Below, piece after piece: positions 50,688 through 59,504 of a DNA stretch of 64,000 nt (the stretch's first letter is position 1; every line of letters begins with the position of its first letter). The position numbers and the translations under genes are program-made. The notes under the pieces were generated by a model that was not told the origin of the DNA, did not search any database, and was given only the letters and a program-made list of their open reading frames with translations. Where the stretch lies: assembly GCA_964496975.1 (NCBI GenBank), contig CAZCBN010000003.1, positions 1 to 64,000 of the forward strand. Reading direction: 5' to 3'. Source of the stretch: CAZCBN01 sp964496975. GTDB lineage: Bacteria; Planctomycetota; Phycisphaerae; Phycisphaerales; UBA1924.

Positions 50688-51799
50688 CCACGCACGCCAC
50701 GCCGAGCGGGGCCATCCTGTCGCCCACACACCCGCCCCCGGCGCACACGGTGCTGCTGACCGGCGGGGCGGGGTTCATCGGGGCGAACTTTGCCCGTCTC
50801 GCGCTCGCTCGCGGCGACTGCGCCGTCGTCGTGCTCGACGCGCTGACGTACTCGGGAAACCGCGACAACCTGCTGGGCCTCGAAGACCAACACCCCGGAC
50901 GCTACGCGTTCCTTCACGCCGACGTGTGCGACCGCGCGGCCCTTGACGCGGCGCTGCGACGCGTGCGGCCGACCTCCGTCGTGCACATGGCGGCCGAGAG
51001 CCACGTGGACCGCTCGCTGCTCGACGCGACGCCCTTTGTCCGCACGAACGTGCTGGGCACACAGACGCTCATCGACGCGCTCCGCGCCTTCAACGCCGAC
51101 GCGGCCCGGCCCGTGCGCCTGGTGCACGTCTCGACGGACGAGGTTTATGGCTCGCTGCCGCTGGACCGGCCCGACCTGCGCTTCACCGAGCAGACGCCCC
51201 TCTCGCCGCGCAGTCCCTATGCCGCGAGCAAGGCGGCGAGCGACATGCTCGTGCTCGCGGCCGCGCACACGTTCGGCGTGGACGCCGTCGTCACGCGCTG
51301 CTCGAACAACCTGGGCCCCTACCAGTTCCCCGAGAAGGTCATCCCGCTCTTCGTCACCAACCTGCTGGAGGGCCGCCGCGTCCCGCTCTACGGCGACGGG
51401 CTGAACGTCCGCGACTGGATCCACGTGGAGGACCACTGCCGCGGCGTGCTCGCCGCGATGGAACGCGGCCGCAGCGGCGAGGTGTACAACTTCGGCGCGG
51501 GCAACGAGCGGTCCAACCTGGAGCTCACGCACGCGCTGCTCGGGCTTCTGGGCCGCGACGCGTCGTTCATCGAGCCGGTGCCCGACCGCCTGGGCCACGA
51601 CCGCCGCTACGCGGTCGACTCAAGCAAGGCGGAGCGCGAGCTCGGCTGGAAGCCCACACGCTCAGCTTGGCCCGACGCGCTACGCGAGACCGTCGCGTGG
51701 TACCGCGAGAACGAGGCGTGGTGGCGACGCGTGAAGAGCGGCGAGTACCGGCTCGACCCCGCCGGCCGAGGCAACACGGCGCCGGGCCGCTCCGCGTGA
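50684..51799 (+). CDS. rfbB: dTDP-glucose 4,6-dehydratase
   Basis: This is a 371-residue extended SDR of the RmlB type. It has VLLTGGAGFIGANFARLAL, VVLDALTYSGN, HMAAESHVDRSL, the catalytic STDEVYGSLPLD with YAASKAASD, NNLGPYQFPEKVIPLF and GDGLNVRDWIHVEDHC. It converts dTDP-glucose to the 4-keto-6-deoxy product that rfbC and rfbD process. The first 20 residues are an unusual Pro-rich addition. It closes the rhamnose operon; a convergent oxidoreductase gene ends 10 bases beyond. Confidence 0.95.
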   Translation: MTTHATPSGAILSPTHPPPAHTVLLTGGAGFIGANFARLALARGDCAVVVLDALTYSGNRDNLLGLEDQHPGRYAFLHADVCDRAALDAALRRVRPTSVVHMAAESHVDRSLLDATPFVRTNVLGTQTLIDALRAFNADAARPVRLVHVSTDEVYGSLPLDRPDLRFTEQTPLSPRSPYAASKAASDMLVLAAAHTFGVDAVVTRCSNNLGPYQFPEKVIPLFVTNLLEGRRVPLYGDGLNVRDWIHVEDHCRGVLAAMERGRSGEVYNFGAGNERSNLELTHALLGLLGRDASFIEPVPDRLGHDRRYAVDSSKAERELGWKPTRSAWPDALRETVAWYRENEAWWRRVKSGEYRLDPAGRGNTAPGRSA

Positions 51800-51809
51800 T
51801 GGGCCGCCT

Positions 51810-52886
51810 TCACTCGGCCTTGCCGGGCTCCACCTCGAACGCGCCGACGCCCGCACGCCACGCGTCCAGCGTGCGCGCGATGCCGATCGAGTCATCCCAC
51901 GGCACCAGCGGCGACTCGTGCAGGCCCGCGTCCACGCACTCGGCGACGTGCTCCGCCTCGATCTGAAACAGCCAGCGGTCCGTCGCCACCGCCTCGATGC
52001 GTTCGTCGAGGCTCGTGGTGTTCGTGCGCCGCCAGACGCGGATGACCGACTCGCCGCCGTGGTGGCCCGTCCCGTGCCACGGGTGGACAACCTCCAGCCC
52101 GCCCTCGTCGCCCGTCACCACGACACGGTTGGGGAGCCACGACACCACCGAGCACGACGCGTGCGCCGTGAAGCCGTCGCGCCAGCCGAGCAGCGCCGCG
52201 GCGCTGAGGTCCACGCGGGTGTCCGGCTCAACAAGGCCGTGCGCGAGCACGCGGCCCGGCGACGCGTCGGGCTGCCCCGCGGCCGAAGCCACGTCGCGCA
52301 GCGCCGAGACGGGGTAGCACCCCACGTCCCAGATCGCCCCGCCGCCGAGCGCGCGGTCGGTGAGTCTGGGCCTCGGGCTGTCCGAGGGGCGTCGGAAGCC
52401 GAAGGACGCCTCGGCCGACGTCGGCCGGCCCACGGCCCCGTCGCGCACAAGGTCCACCACCCGCCGCCACAGCGGGTGCACGCGGTACATGTACCCCTCC
52501 ATCAGGAAGACGCCCGCGTGCCCCGCCGCCGACACCACGCGCTCGGCGTCGGCCTTGCACAGCGTCAGCGGCTTTTCGCACAGCACGTGCTTGCCCGCGC
52601 GAGCCGCGGCGATGCACAGCTCCGCGTGCGTCGGATGGATCGTTGCGACGTACACCGCCTGCACGTCCGCGTCGCGCAGCAGCCCGTCATAGCCCGTGTA
52701 CGCCCGGGCCGACACAGCGCCCGCCTCGCGCACGAACGAGGCCGCCTCGCCCGCGCGACGGCTCGCCGCGGCGACGAGCGACGCCCCGGGCGTGCGGGCC
52801 AACGCCTCGGCAAACTTCCGCGCAATCGCCCCCGTGCCGCAGATGCCCCAGCGGAGCGGCGGCGTGCGGCGGGAACGATCGGTCAT
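51810..52886 (-). CDS. Gfo/Idh/MocA family oxidoreductase
   Basis: This is a 358-residue NAD(P)-dependent oxidoreductase. The Rossmann motif is WGICGTGAIARKFAEAL, followed by YVATIHPTHAELCIAAARAGKHVLCEKPLTL (EKP catalytic Lys) and GGAIWDVGCYPVSALRDV. These enzymes oxidise or reduce sugars and related alcohols. The start at 52886 has GGAGG eight bases upstream; an ATG 15 bases earlier is less good. It faces the rhamnose operon and might belong to nucleotide-sugar metabolism, but the substrate is unknown. Confidence 0.9.
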   Translation of the reverse strand: MTDRSRRTPPLRWGICGTGAIARKFAEALARTPGASLVAAASRRAGEAASFVREAGAVSARAYTGYDGLLRDADVQAVYVATIHPTHAELCIAAARAGKHVLCEKPLTLCKADAERVVSAAGHAGVFLMEGYMYRVHPLWRRVVDLVRDGAVGRPTSAEASFGFRRPSDSPRPRLTDRALGGGAIWDVGCYPVSALRDVASAAGQPDASPGRVLAHGLVEPDTRVDLSAAALLGWRDGFTAHASCSVVSWLPNRVVVTGDEGGLEVVHPWHGTGHHGGESVIRVWRRTNTTSLDERIEAVATDRWLFQIEAEHVAECVDAGLHESPLVPWDDSIGIARTLDAWRAGVGAFEVEPGKAE

Positions 52887-52924
52887 CGGTGCGGCCTCCA
52901 CGCCGCGGGCCGCCGCGCGGCGCC

Positions 52925-53152
52925 TCAGCGACCGCGGAACGTGATGCGGCCCCGCGTCAGGTCGTACGGGTTCATCTCGACCGTCACCGTGTCGCCCGGC
53001 AGGATGCGGATGTAGTGCTTGCGCATCTTCCCGGAGACGTACGCCAGGATCGTGCTCTTCTGCTCGTTGGGCAGCTGCACCTTGAACATCGCGTTGGGCA
53101 GCGCCTCGATCACCATCGCGTCGAGCGTGAACTTCTCATCCTGCTTGGGCAT
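52925..53152 (-). CDS. infA: Translation initiation factor IF-1
   Basis: This is a 75-residue S1/OB-fold protein that binds the ribosomal A site during initiation. It has the family features ALPNAMFKVQLPNEQKSTILAY, VSGKMRKHYIRILPGDTVTVEM, and the C-terminal YDLTRGRITFRGR. The start is the ATG at 53150-53152 with AGAGGT upstream; the longer open frame is not credible. It stands alone rather than in a ribosomal protein operon, which is common in planctomycetes. Confidence 0.96.
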   Translation of the reverse strand: MPKQDEKFTLDAMVIEALPNAMFKVQLPNEQKSTILAYVSGKMRKHYIRILPGDTVTVEMNPYDLTRGRITFRGR

Positions 53153-53389
53153 CGGACCTCTTCGGCCAATCGGCCGACACGGCGGGGTGCTGGGCATGTG
53201 GAACATCAACGGGCCCGCCAGCCCGCCGTCCGGCGATGGTAGCGCACCATCCACCCGACGCCGAACCAACGCCGCCCGCCCCGCGGCACGACGCCACGCA
53301 ACCCCGCGAACCGCGGGGCGGAGCCATCCGACAAACCCCGTACAAACATCGACCGCGACCAGCCGCCCGCGCGACCCGGCCCGCCCGCC

Positions 53390-54274
53390 TCACTCCGCCC
53401 GCTGATACACCCGGGCGTACTCGATCTCCATCCGGTGCGGGAAGACGTTGTCGTCGATCCCCTTCTGCCCGCCCCACCCGCCGCCGATCGCGATGTTCAG
53501 CTTGAAGTAAAACGCGTCGTCAAAGGGCCACACGTCCCGCGTGTCGCCCTCCTTCTTGAAGGTCAGGTACTTCGTCTCGTCGACGTAGAAGTCGATCTGC
53601 TCGGGCGTCCACTCCACCGCGTACAGGTGAAACGCCTCGTGCGGCATCTCGCCCGGCGTGTTCAGGTCGATGAACTTCCCCTTCTGCGTGCCGATCACGT
53701 GGTTGAACGCCCCGGTGTGCACCGTGCCGTGGATCCGCCCCGGCTCGTACCCCACGTGCTCCATGATGTCGATCTCGCCGCACTTGGGCCAGCCGTGCTC
53801 GCGGAAGGTCGGGCTCAGCATCCAGATCGCCGGCCACACGCCCACGCCCGTCGGCACCTTCGCCAGCACCTCGTACCGCCCGTACGTCCACGACTCCTTG
53901 CTCGAGATGCTCGCCGACGTGTACTTCGTCACGTCGCCTTCCTTCGTCCCCCGCGCACCCGCGTCGACCGGGATCACCTCCGCCCGCGCCTCCAGGACGA
54001 GCCGGCCGTTCTCGATCCGCGCGTTCTCGGGACGCTCCACCGTGTAGTACTGCGCCTCGTTGTTCCGCAGGTAGCCCCGCTCGTAGACCCACCGCCCCGT
54101 GTCCGGCGCGGCGCCCGCGTCAAACTCATCGGCCCACACCAGCTTCCAGCCCTCGCGCTGCGGCGACAGGTACCGCGCCGCCGGATCCGCCGCACACGCC
54201 GCGGAGCCCAGCAACGCCGCCGCGCCGACCGAAAACGCCATCCCCGCCGCTCGGCCGATTCCGCTCGTCATCAT
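53390..54274 (-). CDS. Secreted glycoside hydrolase family 16 enzyme
   Basis: This is a 294-residue beta-glucanase-like enzyme with a signal peptide (MMTSGIGRAAGMAFSVGAAALLG, cleavage near ACA). The jelly-roll core has WKLVWADEFDAG, NNEAQYYTVE, and the catalytic motif GEIDIMEHVG with E167 as nucleophile, D169 and E172 as acid/base. Later come FHLYAVEWTPEQIDFYVD and NIAIGGGWGG. GH16 enzymes cut beta-1,3 or beta-1,3-1,4 glucans, agarose or carrageenan; the exact substrate cannot be told. The start pair of ATGs has GGGAG upstream. Confidence 0.93.
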   Translation of the reverse strand: MMTSGIGRAAGMAFSVGAAALLGSAACAADPAARYLSPQREGWKLVWADEFDAGAAPDTGRWVYERGYLRNNEAQYYTVERPENARIENGRLVLEARAEVIPVDAGARGTKEGDVTKYTSASISSKESWTYGRYEVLAKVPTGVGVWPAIWMLSPTFREHGWPKCGEIDIMEHVGYEPGRIHGTVHTGAFNHVIGTQKGKFIDLNTPGEMPHEAFHLYAVEWTPEQIDFYVDETKYLTFKKEGDTRDVWPFDDAFYFKLNIAIGGGWGGQKGIDDNVFPHRMEIEYARVYQRAE

Positions 54275-54348
54275 GGCACGCTCCCGCACGTTGTGGCTGC
54301 TCGCCGCGCCCACGCGGCGCGGCAGCGCACGATACCGCGCCCGCCCCC

Positions 54349-55287
54349 TCACCGCTCCGCGTCCTCGAACATCGCCTCGATGAAGCGCTCGGGGTCGAAC
54401 GGCTCCACGTCCTCGGGCGTCTCGCCCACGCCCACGAGCTTCACGGGGATCTCCGTCGCCTCGCGGATCGCGATGACCACGCCCCCCTTCGCCGTCCCGT
54501 CGAGCTTCGCGAGGAAGATCCCCGTCACGCCCGCCGCCTTGGCGAACCCCTCGGCCTGCTTCATCGCGTTGCTGCCCGCCGTCGCGTCGAGCACCAGCAG
54601 CACCTCGTGGGGCCCGCCGGGCACCTGCTTCTCGACCACGCGGCGGATCTTCGTCAACTGGTCCATCAGCCCCGCCTGCGTGTGGAGCCGCCCGGCCGTG
54701 TCCAGGATCAGCACGTCCACGCCGCGCGCCCGCGCCGCCGCGCACGCGTCATACGCCACGGCCGCGGGGTCTCCCCCCTGCTGGCCCTTCACCACCTCGA
54801 CGCCGAGCCGCTCGGCCCAGATCTCCAGTTGCCGCACCGCGCCCGCGCGAAAGGTGTCGCACGCCCCCAGCAGCACCGTCAGCCCGCGGCCCCGCAGCGT
54901 GCGGCACACCTTCGCGATGCTCGTCGTCTTCCCGACGCCGTTCACGCCCGTGACGAGGATCACCGTGGGTCGCTGCCCGTCGGGCGCGAAGCGCAGCTCG
55001 CGGTCCTGCGCGGGCCACAGGGCCTTCAGCTCGCGCTTCAGGTACTCGAGCGCGTCCTCGCCCTTCTGCTGCCGCCCGGCGCGGAAGTCGGCCCGGATGC
55101 CCGCGACGAGCCGCCGCGTCGTCGCCACGCCCACGTCGGCCTGGATCAGCCGCGACTCCAGCTCGTCGATCAGCTCCTCACTGAGCCGCTTGCCCAGCAG
55201 CACCGAGCGCAGGCTCTGGACAAAGACCTCGCGGGTCTTCTCCAGCCCCTGCTTCAGCTTGCCGAGAACAGACTTGAACAACCCCAT
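54349..55287 (-). CDS. ftsY: Signal recognition particle receptor FtsY
   Basis: This is a 312-residue SRP GTPase that receives ribosome-SRP complexes at the membrane. The N-domain is followed by the P-loop VTGVNGVGKTTSIAK (112-126), DTFRAGAVRQL, LILDTAGRLHTQAGLMDQL, LVLDATAGSNAMKQAEGF, LAKLDGTAKGGVV and GVGETPEDVEPF. The acidic A-domain of E. coli FtsY is absent, giving the short form common in many phyla. The start at 55287 gives MGLFKSVLGK, a typical beginning. Confidence 0.96.
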   Translation of the reverse strand: MGLFKSVLGKLKQGLEKTREVFVQSLRSVLLGKRLSEELIDELESRLIQADVGVATTRRLVAGIRADFRAGRQQKGEDALEYLKRELKALWPAQDRELRFAPDGQRPTVILVTGVNGVGKTTSIAKVCRTLRGRGLTVLLGACDTFRAGAVRQLEIWAERLGVEVVKGQQGGDPAAVAYDACAAARARGVDVLILDTAGRLHTQAGLMDQLTKIRRVVEKQVPGGPHEVLLVLDATAGSNAMKQAEGFAKAAGVTGIFLAKLDGTAKGGVVIAIREATEIPVKLVGVGETPEDVEPFDPERFIEAMFEDAER

Positions 55288-55390
55288 GCCGTGAACCGCA
55301 CCAAGGGGCCGCGCAGCCCGGCGCACCCCGCAAGCCCCGGATGCCCAGCCGGGCCCACCTCGGCCCGGCCCAACCTCAACCCACCGCCAC

Positions 55391-55435
55391 CCCGGTCCAA
55401 CTCAGCCCGGGCCAACTCAGCCCGGTCCAACTCAA
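55391..55435. repeat. 15-base tandem repeat between ftsY and nusB
   Basis: CCCGGTCCAACTCAG occurs three times with one or two changes. It lies in the gap between the ftsY start and the nusB stop. Confidence 0.85.
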
Positions 55436-55445
55436 CCGGGTCCGC

Positions 55446-56045
55446 TTACGCCCGGTCCACAGTCTCCGGCGCCGGCACCGGTTCCGCGGCGGGCAGGGCC
55501 TCCGCGGCGGGCAAAGCATCCGCGGCGGGCAAGGCCTCCGCCGCCGCCGCCGCGGTCCCCTGCACCCGCTTCAGCACCTTCCCCAGCAGCCCGTTCACAA
55601 ACGCCGGCGACTTCTCCGTCGAAAAGTCCTTCGCCAGCTCCACCGCCTCGTTTACCGCCACCTTGGGCGGCGTCATGCCCGAGGTCATCTCCGCGTGCGC
55701 CAGCCGCAGAATCGCCCGGTCAATCGCCGCGAGCCGGTGCGTGGGCCACTCGGGCGCCAGCTCCGCCATCTCGCGGTCCGCCGCCTCGCGGTTCTCGTAC
55801 GCCGCGCGAGCCAGGGCCGCGGCCCGCCGCCCGTCGCGCGGCGTAAAGGGCTCGGCCTCCGCCTCGCGGAAGAGCCCCACGCCCTCGTCGCCGAGCAACA
55901 GCCCCGCGTCGGCCCCGCCGATCTCGCTCTCCGCCGACCACGAGTCCGTCAGCGACAGCACGCCCGCCACATCCTCAGGCCCGCGGGCGTCAAGCTGATA
56001 CAGCAGCACCAGCGCCAGCCGCCGCACGTCGCGCGATGAGGCCAT
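55446..56045 (-). CDS. nusB: Transcription antitermination protein NusB
   Basis: This is a 199-residue NusB, longer than the usual 140. The fold is recognised from RRLALVLLYQLDARG at the N-terminus, APEWPTHRLAAIDRAILRLAHAEM, PPKVAVNEAVELAKDFSTEKSPAFVNGLLGKVL. It binds boxA RNA with NusE in rRNA antitermination. Extra length comes from a mid-protein insert (about 28-75) and a C-terminal Ala/Glu/Pro tail coded by 18-base repeats. It starts at the last base of the ribH stop (TGATG), the classic ribH-nusB pair. Confidence 0.9.
   Translation of the reverse strand: MASSRDVRRLALVLLYQLDARGPEDVAGVLSLTDSWSAESEIGGADAGLLLGDEGVGLFREAEAEPFTPRDGRRAAALARAAYENREAADREMAELAPEWPTHRLAAIDRAILRLAHAEMTSGMTPPKVAVNEAVELAKDFSTEKSPAFVNGLLGKVLKRVQGTAAAAAEALPAADALPAAEALPAAEPVPAPETVDRA
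55483..55536. repeat. 18-base tandem repeat coding the NusB tail
   Basis: Three near-exact copies of an 18-base unit (TCCGCGGCGGGCAAGGCC type) code repeated Ala-Leu-Pro-Ala-Ala-Glu/Asp in the NusB C-terminus. Confidence 0.9.
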
Positions 56046-56803
56046 CAGGCCGCCCCCGCCGCACGCCGATCGCGCCGCGTCGCCGGCTCACCCTCCGGGG
56101 CCGCCGCGCTCTCCGCCGCGCCGCCCGCCCCACTCCCCGACTCGCCCGAGGCCTTGTCGCTCACGCGCCGCTCGATGCGGTGCTCCACCCGCGGGTCTTC
56201 GCGGCCCAGCGCCCCGATGAGCGCCCGCTGCGCCGCGATCGTGTCCAGCACCGCGTCCATCGCCTCGGCGCCCTTGTTGCCCTTGTCGCCGCCGGCCCGC
56301 GCGAGGGCCTGGCCCACGTCGTCAACCGTCAGCACGCCGAAGCCGATCGGCACGCCCGTCGAGAGCGACGCGTCCGTGAGCCCCCACGCCACCGCCTGCC
56401 CCAGCACGCGGTCGTGCGACGTCTCGCCCCGCACGATGCACCCGAGCGCCACCACGCCCTCATAAAGCCCCGTCGCCGCCGCCGTCGCAACAAGCACCGG
56501 CAACTCAAACGCGCCCGGTGCTTCCACCACGGCCAGCACGCCCTCTTTGCCGTGCCGCGCCCGGTACGCCGCCACCGCGCCCTCGAGCATCGCCCCCGTC
56601 ACGGACTCGTTGTACCGGCTCACCAGCACGCACACCGCGGGCGCTCCGCCCGTCTCCGCCGCGGCCGGCGCGGCCTCGGGCGACGCAGACGCCGCCCGCG
56701 ACTTCGCCTTCACGTCCTTCGACTTGACGGACTTCGCGTCGCCGCCGGCTTTCGCCTTGCCAGACTTCGCGCCCTTCCCCTTTTTTCCAGATCCCTTCGA
56801 CAT
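56045..56803 (-). CDS. ribH: 6,7-dimethyl-8-ribityllumazine synthase
   Basis: This is a 252-residue lumazine synthase, the next-to-last step of riboflavin synthesis. Core motifs are VSRYNESVTGAMLEGAV, EAPGAFELPVLVATA, GCIVRGETSHDRVLGQAVAWGL, PIGFGVLTVDD and NKGAEAMDAVL. The family is usually about 155 residues; here 55 Lys/Ala-rich residues precede the core and 45 Gly/Ala/Glu residues follow it. Such charged tails would lie outside the icosahedral or pentameric core. The start at 56803 gives MSKGSGKKGKG. It is coupled to nusB by one shared base. Confidence 0.94.
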   Translation of the reverse strand: MSKGSGKKGKGAKSGKAKAGGDAKSVKSKDVKAKSRAASASPEAAPAAAETGGAPAVCVLVSRYNESVTGAMLEGAVAAYRARHGKEGVLAVVEAPGAFELPVLVATAAATGLYEGVVALGCIVRGETSHDRVLGQAVAWGLTDASLSTGVPIGFGVLTVDDVGQALARAGGDKGNKGAEAMDAVLDTIAAQRALIGALGREDPRVEHRIERRVSDKASGESGSGAGGAAESAAAPEGEPATRRDRRAAGAA

Positions 56804-56874
56804 GTCCAATACTTTATGCCCGCGCACCCCCCCACGCATCCGCGACGGCCAACCCCCCCCGCCACGCTGCCCAC

Positions 56875-57921
56875 ATGCCCAACTGGCTCGCCCGCATCAT
56901 CCCCCTGCTCCGCCTCGCCCGCGTCACCACCGCCTTCGCCGCCGTGGCCAACGTCTGGTTCGTCATTCTTTGGACCCGCGCCGTCCCCGCCGAAGGCCCC
57001 GCCCGCGGCCTCGCCGCGACCACGCCCGCCGAGGGGCCGCTCACCGCCGCGCCCGTCCACGACGCCCCGCTCTGGATCCTCCTCCTCGGCGGCGCCGCCT
57101 CCGCCGCGAGCCTGTACGGCTTCGGAACGGTGCTCAACGACATCATCGACCGCTCCCGCGACCGCGCCCTCCGCCGAGACCGCCCCATCGCCGCCGGCGA
57201 GGTCTCCGCCGAAACCGCCGCCCTCGCCGTCGCCGCCACCCTCATCCTCTCCGTGCTCGGCGCCACCGTCTTTGGCACCGCCGGCGTGGTCCTCTCCCTC
57301 GCCCTCGCCTTCGGCGTGCTCGTCTTCAACACCGTCGGCAAGCACCTGCCCGCCCTGGGCCTGCCCATGCTCGCGATTCTCTACGCCGCCCACATGCTCC
57401 TGCCGAACCCTCACCTCCGATTCCTCTGGCCCCTCTGGACCGTCATGACCCACGCCCTCCTCGTCGAGGGCCTCGCCGCCACCATCGGACGCCGCGGCCG
57501 CCCGCTCTCGCAGCGTGCCCTCACGTTCGCCGTCTTTGGATGGCTCGCCGCCTCCGCCGCGCTGCTCTGGCTCCAGACCCGCCGCGCCGACCTGCCCGAG
57601 GCCGCGCACGCCGCCGACGCGCTCTGGCCCGCCTGGGTCCCCGCGTGGGCCTGGGTCGGCCCCGCCGCCCTCGCCGCCGTCTTCGCCGTCGCCGTCGCAC
57701 GCCGCATCCGCCGGCTCGGCGCGGGCGAGCGCGCCGCCGAAAAAATCACCCGATACGGCTCACTCTGGCTCCCGCTCTACGGCTGCGCCTGGCTCCTCGC
57801 CGTCGGCGAGATCTCCCACGCCCTGCTGATGCTCGCCCCCGCCCTCGCCGGCTGGATGAGCATCACCGTCCTGCGAGAACTCCAAGGCCTGATCGCCCAC
57901 CCCGTCGGCTACCGCCGCTAA
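56875..57921 (+). CDS. UbiA-family prenyltransferase
   Basis: This is a 348-residue membrane protein with about 8-9 hydrophobic helices. The prenyl-diphosphate and Mg binding site is GTVLNDIIDRSRDRALRRDRPIAAG (NDxxD at 88-92, then DRALRRDRP), the UbiA hallmark. A second Asp-rich motif is not obvious. Family members prenylate quinone, chlorophyll, heme or lipid precursors; none of those pathways is in the window, so the substrate stays open. It is divergent from ribH and starts 71 bases away. Confidence 0.85.
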   Translation: MPNWLARIIPLLRLARVTTAFAAVANVWFVILWTRAVPAEGPARGLAATTPAEGPLTAAPVHDAPLWILLLGGAASAASLYGFGTVLNDIIDRSRDRALRRDRPIAAGEVSAETAALAVAATLILSVLGATVFGTAGVVLSLALAFGVLVFNTVGKHLPALGLPMLAILYAAHMLLPNPHLRFLWPLWTVMTHALLVEGLAATIGRRGRPLSQRALTFAVFGWLAASAALLWLQTRRADLPEAAHAADALWPAWVPAWAWVGPAALAAVFAVAVARRIRRLGAGERAAEKITRYGSLWLPLYGCAWLLAVGEISHALLMLAPALAGWMSITVLRELQGLIAHPVGYRR

Positions 57922-57985
57922 CCCCCGCAACCGCACGCCACCCCAAGCGCCCACCCTCGTCCACGCCCAATGCCCCAAGGCCCCG

Positions 57986-58072
57986 ATGCCTCGGTGCCCC
58001 GCTGCCTGGATGCCTGGATGCCTCAATGCCTCAATGCCTCAATGCCTAGATGCCTTTATGCCCCGATGCCTC
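57986..58072. repeat. Intergenic tandem repeat with 8-base core
   Basis: The unit TGCCTCAA and close variants (TGCCTGGA, TGCCTAGA) recur about nine times between the UbiA gene stop and the mlaE stop. It lies between convergent genes and codes for nothing credible. The unit length is not a multiple of three. Confidence 0.88.
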
Positions 58073-58084
58073 CCCGCCTCCCCC

Positions 58085-59008
58085 TCACACCCACCCCACC
58101 GCAAAGAAAATCGCCGTAAACACGAGGTCCGCGAAGATGATCGCCACCACGCACTGCACCACGGTGTCGGTCGTCGCGCTGCCCACGCCCGCCGCGCCCC
58201 CCGTCACGCTCAGCCCGTTGTAGCACGCGATCACGCCGATCAGCATGCCGAACACCCCGCCCTTCACGAACCCCGAGATGAAGTCGCTCAGGCTCGTCCC
58301 CTCGTCGAGGTTCGTCATGTACTGCTCGTACGGAATCTCCAGCAGCGTCACGCTGATGAGCACCGACGCCGCGATCGACACCACGCTCGCGATCACCCCC
58401 AGCGCCGTCATGCTCACGATCGACGCCACCACCCGCGGCACCACCAAGAACCGGATCGGGTTCAGCGCGTGCGCCTCCAGCGCCTCGATCTCCTCGCTCA
58501 CCACCATCGTCCCGATCTCGGCCGCGATCGACGCCCCCGCGAACCCCGTCAGCACGATCGCCCCGATCAGCGGCCCGAGCTCCCGCAGCACCGCCACGCC
58601 CACGATGTTCGCCACCAGGTCGCGCCGCCCGAAGTCGTCCAGGTTCGGCGCCATCTGCAGCGCGAGGATCAGCCCGACAACCCCGCTCACCAGCGACACG
58701 ATGAAGATGCTCCGCACCCCCACCCGCACGATCTGGCTCGCGATCGCGTACCGCCCCAGCCGAACCTTCCGCCCGAGCGCCGCCCGCGCCACCCACTGCA
58801 TCGCCTTCAAAAACAGCAGCACCGCCCCACCCATGTGGTCCAGGATGCCGAGCGCAAACGCCCCCATCCACCCCAGCAGCGACGCCGCCCACGCTGCCGG
58901 CGCCAGCAGCACCGACAGCCCGCCCGCCCCACGCGGCCCCGCGGGCCCCGGCGCACCCGCCGCGCCCGCACCCCCTGACCCGTCTTGACCAGAGCCGCCG
59001 TCCGCCAT
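58085..59008 (-). CDS. mlaE: MlaE-type ABC transporter permease
   Basis: This is a 307-residue permease of the MlaE (lipid-transport) family. It has several membrane helices and the signature block LRELGPLIGAIVLTGFAGASIAAEIGTM, then EEIEALEAHALNPIRFLVVPRVVA and GFVKGGVFGMLIGVIACYNG. In Gram-negative bacteria MlaE moves phospholipids between membranes with an ATPase, an MCE protein and the STAS protein MlaB. Here a STAS gene lies just upstream on the strand. No ATPase or MCE gene is in the window. The N-terminus has a 30-residue Gly/Ala/Pro extension. Confidence 0.92.
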   Translation of the reverse strand: MADGGSGQDGSGGAGAAGAPGPAGPRGAGGLSVLLAPAAWAASLLGWMGAFALGILDHMGGAVLLFLKAMQWVARAALGRKVRLGRYAIASQIVRVGVRSIFIVSLVSGVVGLILALQMAPNLDDFGRRDLVANIVGVAVLRELGPLIGAIVLTGFAGASIAAEIGTMVVSEEIEALEAHALNPIRFLVVPRVVASIVSMTALGVIASVVSIAASVLISVTLLEIPYEQYMTNLDEGTSLSDFISGFVKGGVFGMLIGVIACYNGLSVTGGAAGVGSATTDTVVQCVVAIIFADLVFTAIFFAVGWV

Positions 59009-59126
59009 CGCGAGCCCCCAACCTCATCCGCCCGCGACATCTTCACCGCAACCGCGACAAACCGCAAGCCAGACCGCAAGCCAGACGGGCAAACTGGGCC
59101 CCCGCAAGCCACGCCGGCCACAGCCC

Positions 59127-59504
59127 TCACACCGCCAGCGCCGCGTCCACCGTCGCCACGATCCGGAAGAACTGGTTGAGCCGCGCGATCTCAAAGAACG
59201 CCCGCACCTTGTCGTTCATCCCGCACAGCAGCATGTCCGTCCGCTGCGCCTTCGCCGTCCGCATCGCCTCCACCAGCGTCGCAAGCCCGCTGCTGTCGAT
59301 GTACGTCACCGCGCCCAAGTCCACGATCAGCCGCTTGGGCTTCGCCTCCTGCACCTTCTTCAGCGTCGCCCGAAGCTGCGGCGAGCAGCTCATGTCCACC
59401 TCGCCCGCCGGCGACACCACAACGCCGCCGGGAAGCTGCTGCACCCCCACGGCCCCCGCGCTCATCCCCGCACCCATCCCAGAACCCGTCGTCGCGTCGT
59501 TCAT
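59127..59504 (-). CDS. STAS-domain protein (anti-sigma factor antagonist type)
   Basis: This is a 125-residue STAS protein: VVVSPAGEVDMSCSPQLRATLK, KRLIVDLGAVTYIDSSGLATLVEAM with the regulatory Ser at 71 or 72, then DMLLCGMNDKVRAFFEIARL. In RsbV/SpoIIAA-type systems this Ser is phosphorylated by an RsbW-type kinase to set sigma-factor activity. The gene begins with a 4-base overlap (ATGA) with just such a kinase-like gene, which supports this role. The alternative is an MlaB-like partner of the MlaE gene 118 bases downstream. Confidence 0.88.
   Translation of the reverse strand: MNDATTGSGMGAGMSAGAVGVQQLPGGVVVSPAGEVDMSCSPQLRATLKKVQEAKPKRLIVDLGAVTYIDSSGLATLVEAMRTAKAQRTDMLLCGMNDKVRAFFEIARLNQFFRIVATVDAALAV

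Noticed and set aside
57986..58072. Possible small repeat-protein gene
   Set aside because: The 8-base unit cycles through frames, giving no stable protein repeat, and the stretch lies between two gene ends.
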